From the NCBI GenBank assembly GCA_947069175.1, contig CAMTDV010000007.1, forward strand, positions 54,827,583 to 54,891,582: DNA of 64,000 nt, read 5' to 3'. The notes below the pieces were generated by a model. The model did not search any database. It saw nothing but the letters and a program-made list of their open reading frames with translations, and was not told the DNA's origin. Position 1 is the first letter of the stretch. The number at the start of each line of letters is the position of its first letter. The translations under genes were made by a program, and so were the position numbers. This DNA comes from Scalesia atractyloides. Taxonomy: Eukaryota > Streptophyta > Magnoliopsida > Asterales > Asteraceae. Positions 56,717 to 64,000 of this stretch are shown one piece after another.

Positions 56717-57281
56717 GAATTTAAATAATACCAACTATTGTTATTTGCTCGTCACTGGTCCTAACTACATAAATCACCACTGGCAGTCTCAATTCATAAC
56801 ATATTGGCCACCAATGGATCCTAACTAATGGAAGGCTAACATTGTTAGTCGTCGGTCCTAACTAAGAGGTTTGCGAGTTAAATTTTCCGGCGAAAAAGTG
56901 AGTTTTCTGACGACCTCAATAATTGAGGCTTTTACTAGAAAAAGGTTCTTAAAGTTTCGATCTAAGGTTACAAAGAGGTTTGGGACGAAAAACTTGAGAT
57001 TTCTAGCTAAAAAGGAGTGTTCCAGCAAAAAAAAAAGGTTTTCCAGTGACCTTAATAATCAGGGTTTTTGCTAGAAAAAGTTTTTAAAGATCCAATCTAA
57101 GATTACAAAGATGTTTGGGATGAAAATGTTGATTTTTACCAGCCAAAAACGAGTTTTTCGGTGACTAACAGCGTTATCTGTTAGTCAGGGTTATTATGTT
57201 AATAGTTGGAACTTCTAGTGATGATTTTTATAGTTAGGACCGGTGGCAGCCAATTAACAATTGTTAAAATTATTTAAATCC
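56717..57281. mobile_element. Non-autonomous DNA element with about 80-bp terminal inverted repeats
   Basis: The left end (gaatttaaataatacc... gtcactggtcctaactac) matches the complement of the right end (ggatttaaataatttt... ccaccggtcctaactata) over about 80 bp with mismatches. The interior holds a degenerate direct repeat of about 150 bp (motifs ggtttgggacgaaaa and gatgtttgggatgaaaa). No protein is encoded. Long TIRs suggest a Mutator-type MITE, but the ends and target-site duplication are not certain. Confidence 0.65.
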
Positions 57282-57495
57282 ATTATTTCAATTATTGTGA
57301 ATGTATAAAAATGAAAAATATAATAAAATAAGTGTTTGTAAACAAAATAAAGTTAAAACTGATGAATGAGATTGTGAGATTTTTTAACATAAGAGATAAA
57401 TTATAATTAACTTATAGGGTAAGAATGTGTATGATCGTATGTGCCTTATTATATTTAACTTGAGATTACATATTTAACCTAAAAAACACACACAC

Positions 57496-57575
57496 ATATA
57501 TATATACATATATATATATATACGTGTATATATATATATATATACGTGTATATAATATATACGTATATATATATA
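57496..57575. repeat. TA-rich microsatellite with tacgtgtata interruptions
   Basis: Runs of ta and ata units broken by cgtg and cata. Low-complexity sequence. Confidence 0.9.
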
Positions 57576-57930
57576 TGTACGAGGTTCAATGGGAAATATT
57601 AAAAAAAATAGAGAATCGGGAAGTAATGTATTTAACATGTTAAATATATCTTAAAAATTCAATTTAAATTGCTAAAAAAATTCAAAAAAATTTCAAAGTT
57701 TTGCATATAAAGATGTGTTGAATATATTCCAACTATTATGTAAATTTTTCTTTACCTTTTATATTGTTTTTTAAGATTTTTAAAAATTCTTTTAGTTTTT
57801 GAACTTTTTTTATTAAAAGATTTCTGCATGATATGCAAAAGTTTCGAATTTTTTTAAATTGACTTTTAACATGTTAAATGTATAATTCTCTGGTTCTATA
57901 TTTTTTAGTGTGTCTCAATGAACCCTTCTA

Positions 57931-57951
57931 TATATATATATATATATATAT
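57931..57951. repeat. TA microsatellite
   Basis: About ten ta units in a row. Confidence 0.9.
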
Positions 57952-58470
57952 AAAACTACAAACTTTATTTTAAATTCTTATAACGTTGATAAATAAGCAA
58001 CATCACAGACAAAACAATCGCAATCGGATTGATATAAAAGGTAAGTAAAGCTAGAAAGATCAGCTACTTTGATTATTTGTTTATAGAATTATAGTGCTTC
58101 CATTAGTGAGCTACACAATAATGATGCATTAGTGCAGGCAAAACCTAACATTTTGGACAAAAGTCGTAATTGTTTAATTATTTGACATTTACGTTGAATG
58201 ATTCGCTTATAGTTTTTCAACTAATATAGATAAGAGTCCAGTTTATGTTCAACTTCAATGTATGAACTTGAAACTCTTGAACTTCTTGGCCGACGTAATA
58301 TACTAAGACTATATGTAAGGGTTTAAGTCTTTAAGGGGTGTTTTTTGTCGTGTGGACTCATGTCAGCAGAGACATTTTGAAGCTAAAATAGATGTAATAG
58401 TTTAAGCTCTTTTCATACCCATGTAATGATTACCTAATTAGTATTATTTCTTTTAAAAAATCAGCCAATA

Positions 58471-58960
58471 GTGAAGGTGAATTGTGTATGAGTGTGTGAG
58501 CAAGAAGCGTGACACACATGACACCTTTGGCATTTTAAGCCTCGAAAATACCCGGAGATGGTGTAGGGTGGCGTGAATGGAGGATTACACACCTCATTAC
58601 GTATGGTCTAAGAGACACTTGATGCTCCTTTGTTTTCCTTAGGGCGTGGAGTGTGGGTGTGGCATGCCAAATGGCACATTGGTGTAGCTAGTGGGATTCC
58701 CACGCGATACGCAACGGGACTTCGGTTGGTAGTGATTCTGTTCACTATGGTACCGACACTCTTTATATACACAAACAACGAAAACAAAAAAAAGATCGCG
58801 ATATACCCGAAAGGATATCGACATGCACTTTACATCAATCGGAAACCAAATATTGATATCGGTTCCAATTGCACTATCTAGTACCCACCTTTGGTCTGTA
58901 TTGAGCCAGTTCGTTTCCTTATTGGTATGGTAGCAACAATCTGTACATATTACGATACAA
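58471..58960. repeat. Possible dispersed repeat with ggtaccgac and gatatcggttcc words
   Basis: A more GC-balanced block: tgtgacacacatgacacc, gggtggcgtgaatgg, ggcatgccaaatggc, then ggtaccgacactc and gatatcggttccaat. The composition differs from both sides. A plus-strand frame of 83 codons (58630-58881) has no domain I recognise and is probably chance. Confidence 0.35.
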
Positions 58961-60675
58961 ATAAATATACTATTTTTGGATCCGAGAGAGTGTGGTGTGT
59001 GTGTTTTAGATTAAACAGTTTTAACAAATATAGAAATTCAAGCTAAACATTTAATAAAATAATCATCATCATCATCAACATAGTTGGATTTTGGGAATGA
59101 TTGCATAATGATTTCATTTAATCAAAATGTTTACAACACAATCAGATGTACAAATTGTACTCCCTCTCACCAGGTGACCTCTCTATCTTCTCTCTCTCTC
59201 TATCTCACTAAGTTCTTATGCCTTTTGCTATTAGTGTTCACAATTACAATAACAGACATGAACTGTATATAGGAGGAGGGGATTGTTGGTGACGTCACTA
59301 GAAAGCGACCCTGAACAACCTAATTAATGATGTAACTACCAACAGTTAGCAAAACTGGAAGATAGTTACAAGACACACTATTGCATTGAAAATGTTGTAA
59401 ACAAAGAGAAAACAGCTGGATTCTCGAAACTGTTGGAATGATTCCAGCACTTTTGGAATCCAATACTTCTGGTCTTGTTTAACTTGTTGACTTAGTCTTC
59501 TGTTGACTAATTGATTGGCACTTTGACAATCCAGCACTTGTACTTATGTACTTCTATTCTTTGAGGCAGCAGTTCTGTTCCAACACATTTGGTGATTGTT
59601 TGAGTAGCTTTCAAGGGGGAAACTTCTGGACCATTTTTGTACTTTAACTTATTCAATCAGGCAGGGAAGATGGTTCCCCTTGGTTTTGGCTTTCATCTTC
59701 AGTTGATCATATATAACTCAACAATCTCATCAAGGCCATCCATCCTGACCTCAAAGAAAGGTCCTCTCATCATCACATCTTTTAATTTGTAAGTAGCTTG
59801 GGAACTTTAGATCTCTAGGTTAGGGAAGACTGGAGGCTACCTTTTAGACCTTAGTAGAAAATAATGAGACATGTTATAAAACATATTCAAGTGAGAAGTG
59901 TGGAATGAATTTTCAATACCTTCAGAAGCTTATGAAGGATTTTCCTTTGAGCATCTTCTATTGTGAAGTGCTAGATTTGGAAAATTCTGATTTTCTTGTG
60001 TAAATTAGCTTCCAGATGTTTTTTAATTAATCAACAGTTTTAGGTTTGACAATCAATCCTAACTCCTTGATTAATGATGATACAGAGTCTTTGTGGAAGA
60101 ATTATCATTATAACCCTTATTTGTCTACCATCTTGACACTCCTTTTCTAACCTAGTGATTGGTGAAAAACTTTTAGAAAATATCAGTTTTTGGATTTCTG
60201 GATTAGGAAGAATACTGGTTTTTCTTGAAAGTTTTCAGATTCTTTTCTTAGAATTCTCATTGAGTATGGGTTTGAATTTCTGGGGTATGTAACAATCCAA
60301 GTATAATATTTCCCTCTTATTTGGTATCAATAGATTGTAAGAAAGGTATTATTGCCATCTTAATGGTAAATGAAGAGGTGATTATTTCCTCACTAGTAGA
60401 CTGACTTTCTATGGCTGGTGGTTAATGATGTATCTAGTAGTTTTGGTATTTTAAGCTTCTATTTGAAGAAGGCCAACTGGTATATTTATGGCTCAGTTGG
60501 ACGTAGCTTAAGGCATATTGGTGACCATCTCTATGAGATTTGAGACCTCAACTCTTAGCTTATTCCATCAATTTCAGAAGTTTCAGATAGTGGCATCAAT
60601 CATTCTAGTGAAATCATATGCCCCCACAATCTTATGCAAACACTCAATCTCAAGGATAGCAGAAACAACAATTTC
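58961..60675. other. Degenerate sequence without recognised gene
   Basis: No domain is visible on either strand. Words such as gaatgattccagcac and ttggaatccaatac give a mildly coding-like texture, but stops are frequent. It may be an old element body into which H inserted. Confidence 0.4.
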
Positions 60676-62581
60676 TGTCACACCCCAACCAACGATGAAA
60701 ACATCGAGGCGAGACGTAATAGATTGCTCCAAGACAACATAACGCTAAAATTGTGACAATATATTAAAATTTCAAAATTTCATTTCATTCAACGAATAAC
60801 CAAGTTACATTGTTCAAGAAAAGAAGTACAACAAGTGGGAATTTCATACTAAAACAACAAAATACATAAATAAAGTTTTGGTAAGTTTCTAGTCCACCCT
60901 AAATAAGTTTCTTGTAGGATCATCATCAATTATTTCCTGCAACATGTATATAAAATATCCGTCAACAGAATAATGTCGGTGAGCATATAAATTTGTCTAC
61001 ATAGCATAAGTATGAAGAAATTCTAAAATCCACATGTTATATGTATATTAAGTTACACAAATCATACTAGCATGTATAAGATAAAAATTTAATCCAAAGT
61101 GTCCGCTAACGTAATCTTATCACTAAGGTAAATAAGACCGTATTGATTAAGTACGTAAAGAATGACCCAACTAACGGGGCGGTGTTCTAATCCTATAGCG
61201 TTATGTTAATGGAGGCTTATTAAGTTAATGATAGATATCCTGCATAAGATTGTTCTAGTATGTATAAACAAGTAGCAAAACAAATATCATGTTTAAGGAT
61301 TGAGTTTTTGCATAAGACTGATTATGTGTGTGATTTTGATTTTTAAATTGATACATGTTACAACCCAAATAGTGATTAAACGGAAAATGGGTCAAGTATA
61401 CTCATGGTTTGCAAAGATAAGTTCCACAAACGCGAGTGAGCGATTTGAGAGGATGGAATCACCAAGTTACCCTATAAAATATAAACAAAGGTGTATGAGT
61501 TTGATGAGTTGAAGGTTGGAAAGTAAACTGGAATTGTACGCCTATGAAAGTACCTAAAACACAACTTGTTTTGGACACTTAAGTTGAACACTATTGTTAA
61601 TTGTGTTTTTCATGGGTACTAAGTCGCCCATTAGAAGTCCGACCAAAGGAACCCGAAACTAAGATATTTTCCACCTTAACACATAACATTCAACCATGGA
61701 TTGGTTGATGTCATGGTTTGATTTTGGAGATATGTATATTATATATATTATGTATAAGAAATGTATTAGTCTAGTCATGTATTGTCAAGCATAGGTTGGA
61801 TAAATCCATTAACTTTATAAGATCACCAATGCACAAATCATCACATGGATGATTCGGATGATAATGAAAACAATATGAAGAACAAAATTAAATCACTAAT
61901 TCACCAAGTAGCCAAGTAAGTTTAACTAGACGAGTGCTTCCAAACATAGTTATGGTTGGAGGCTTGGTGTAGTTTGGTCACTTTGTTTGCTTGGAAGCTA
62001 CTAGGTGACTTAGGTTGTATGAAATGTAAACATATAATAAAAATATTTTCGGAACAAAACTTTAATACAAACATATCCAACATAAGGATTTGTTGGAAAC
62101 TTGAAGATGTTCCAAAGTTATTACCAAACTCAATTAAGATTCCTAACTTTGGACCTCAAAATGGTGATGTACCATCTTTGTTTACCTTGGTAAACATGTG
62201 GTAACACTCCTAGAGGTTATCCAAGAAAGGAGAAGCAAGAAAACAAGAAGAGAGTTGCATAAACAAGCTCAAAACTCATTGTTTTTATGCAATACCTTCA
62301 ATAGTTGGTGTGTTTTTTTGGTTTTTTAAAGGCATATACAAGTGTGTATGAATGATGATAACATGTGTGATTAACATTCCGAAGTAATATGAACTCAATG
62401 TATGGCTCAGTTTTTATATAAAACGCATATTTGTGATTATTTGCGTATTGCGCATGCATGATTAAACAAGTATGACATAAAATGGGATTTCCATTATGAA
62501 CAAGTCTAGAATTACAAGGATTGAAATGAAAATACGAAATACAAATAACTGAAAAAGAATCGGAAAATACGGAACGTTACA
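60676..62581 (-). mobile_element. Element H: probable solo LTR, Ty3/gypsy type
   Basis: It starts TGTCACACCCC and ends CGGAACGTTACA on the plus strand, which is TGTAACGTTCCG...GGGGTGTGACA on the minus strand. A TATA-like tttatataaa lies at about 62414-62423, in the first 200 bp of the minus-strand LTR. No primer site or polypurine tract is seen beside it, so it is a solo LTR or truncated. Flanks are atttc and caaag, which do not match. Confidence 0.55.
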
Positions 62582-64000
62582 CAAAGTGTGGTTATACCAC
62601 TAGTTTTTGGTACTGGGACTTCTAGCAGTTTTGACTTTCTAAGAAAGCAAGGTGTTGTCCCTAGTGCCTACAAGGTGGTCTTACTTATGTTTTCACTGTC
62701 AATTCGTGATCAATCAGGGGAGTGGAAGCCACACATGCAATCTCATTAACAGCATATACCAGAGATGGATTTCACCTCTTCTTTATGTGGGTTAGGAAAT
62801 GAAGTTTGTGATATCCGAGCATTGTTTTGAAGTATTATCTCTTTAATATGTCCATGAGATTTGCTCATATAAGGATGTTCATCCATCATGAACACTAACT
62901 ATTGTCTCCATAAGAATAGATAGTTGTTTGTAATGTTGGCTTGGGTGTTCACGGTCCGGTTTGGACGGTTTTTTAGGTTAAACCGTTAGTAACGGTTTTT
63001 AATTATCGACAAGTAAAACTGAATCGTAGAGATTCAAAGCGAACCAAGCAAGACCTTTATTAACAATTTGGTTCCAGTTTGGTTTCACGGTTTGGACTTT
63101 ATTTGGTCTATATATAAAGGGAAAAGTGTATATGGTGCTGTCAGGTATCTAAGATTAGATGCGAAACCCATCAAAAGTACGTAATTCTATTTAAAAAAAA
63201 TTAATCAAAATTGATTTCAACCATTTTCTTTCTTCTTGAAGGTCCTTCTTGCCGGATTGATTTCTACTATCAAAAAGTGTGCAAAAGTTAAACGGTCACA
63301 AATTAAAATGAATGACCGGCTTTTTTAATTAAAAAAAAAAACCAAATCGATGAAATGATTACTGAAACTTGGGCATTATATGATTATAAAATCAATCTAA
63401 ATTGAAATCTTAAATGGGGAGATTTCTTGGGAGCCCATAAGTGAAAACGGAAATCTTAATCTAGCATAGCAGAAGAAACATGAAGCATCACATAAATATT
63501 TTCCATTTGTGTTATGGATTGTTGTGGAGCCTAAGGTAATTCTTTTTCTTATTTCTATTTGATCATCTCATTGCAAATTGATTGACGAGGTACAATAAGA
63601 ATTGCTCTTTAAAAGTCTCAATTATTGATATTTGATGATCCCATTGGAAATTGATTGACGAGATACGATAAGAATTGCTCTTTAAAAGTCTCAAATATAT
63701 GTAATCCTTTAGTTCCCACCGTTATTCCTTATTCCTGATCTCTGTGCAAAATCCGCAAATAACCTTGATGATTTCTAAGATGGGGTTTTGGAAGGTGATT
63801 GAAGATAAAGTGAAGGGGGAAATCCTTAGCAATCGAGCAAGCGGTTTTAGCATATGCTTGGATCCATGTTTTGGGAAATATTGACATAAGCTGTATTTTT
63901 TAATTGGTATTATGTAATGGTTTAATTAATTTTTTTATGTTTAATTAATGTTTTATTATTGTTATCATGTAACTCCAATGCATTTTGGAGGTGCGTTTTG
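62582..64000. other. Non-coding DNA with two small repeats
   Basis: No gene is recognised. A block near 62942-63120 is rich in cggtttgg/aaccgtt words (ttcacggtccggtttggacg), like a common plant dispersed repeat. A direct duplication lies at 63559-63697. Confidence 0.5.
63559..63697. repeat. Tandem duplication of about 72 bp, two units
   Basis: Units start ttgatcatctcattgcaaat (63559) and ttgatgatcccattggaaat (63633), and both contain aagaattgctctttaaaagt. A few bases differ. Confidence 0.8.

Larger units (their letters stand above)
57282..58470. other. AT-rich DNA with TA microsatellites, no gene seen
   Basis: TA-rich tracts lie at 57496-57575 and 57931-57951. A 170-bp part (57960-58130) is related to 44580-44760. 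No coding signal. Confidence 0.6.

Noticed and set aside
58630..58881. A small plus-strand gene of 83 codons
   Set aside because: No recognised domain, it lies in a probable dispersed repeat, and the minus strand is open over the same region.

Overview
The window reads as plant nuclear intergenic DNA made almost entirely of nested, decayed transposable elements. I see no intact host gene, rRNA, tRNA or CRISPR array. The organism is an angiosperm. The mix of Tekay/Del-type chromovirus, Athila-type elements with GC-rich palindromes in their LTRs, and a MULE suggests Asteraceae, but that is inference from memory of similar repeats and not proof.

Layout. (1) Positions 1-36054 are a stack built on family A, which has LTRs of about 3.3 kb starting TGTAACACCCC and ending TTACA, a tRNA-Met type primer site and a non-coding interior with two minisatellites (LARD-like). 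The A LTR at 783-4126 is preceded by the tail of another A copy (1-782), so A units are arranged in tandem. A Ty3/gypsy Tekay-type chromovirus D (6445-21361, minus strand) sits in the A interior. D has a 552-bp tandem duplication in its integrase gene, a chromodomain, an RT with a lost catalytic Asp and a solo Copia-like LTR E (11901-12619). The second A LTR (22380-36054) carries Athila-type B sequences: a lone B LTR (22408-23797), a re-duplicated piece of A LTR (23798-24739), then a B interior cut at 24740 and its 5' LTR (31547-32862). (2) 36055-39720 is a MULE transposase pseudogene on the minus strand, cut on its C-terminal side by A and split by an Athila-like LTR F. (3) 40556-42251 is a clean solo LTR G with a 5-bp target-site duplication, followed by AT-rich DNA. 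(4) 45444-56274 is an Athila-type element C, minus strand, with a perfect TACAT target-site duplication, little gag, a broken protease and RT, and an env-position ORF. (5) 56275-64000 is AT-rich DNA with a TIR element (56717-57281), TA microsatellites, a probable solo LTR H (60676-62581) and small repeats.

None of these elements looks able to move by itself. Every pol region has frameshifts, stops or lost catalytic residues.

The most interesting pattern is regulatory. At least five LTR families (C, D, E, F, G), and less clearly A and B, carry a local cluster of short family-specific palindromes. In several families these are 15-17 nt hairpin words with a 3-nt centre. Where a TATA box can be seen, the cluster lies just upstream of it in U3. 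A and F share the word AAGCTACGGT, and A and B share GGCGTCGCCGACG, which hints at exchange or convergence of promoter modules between families.
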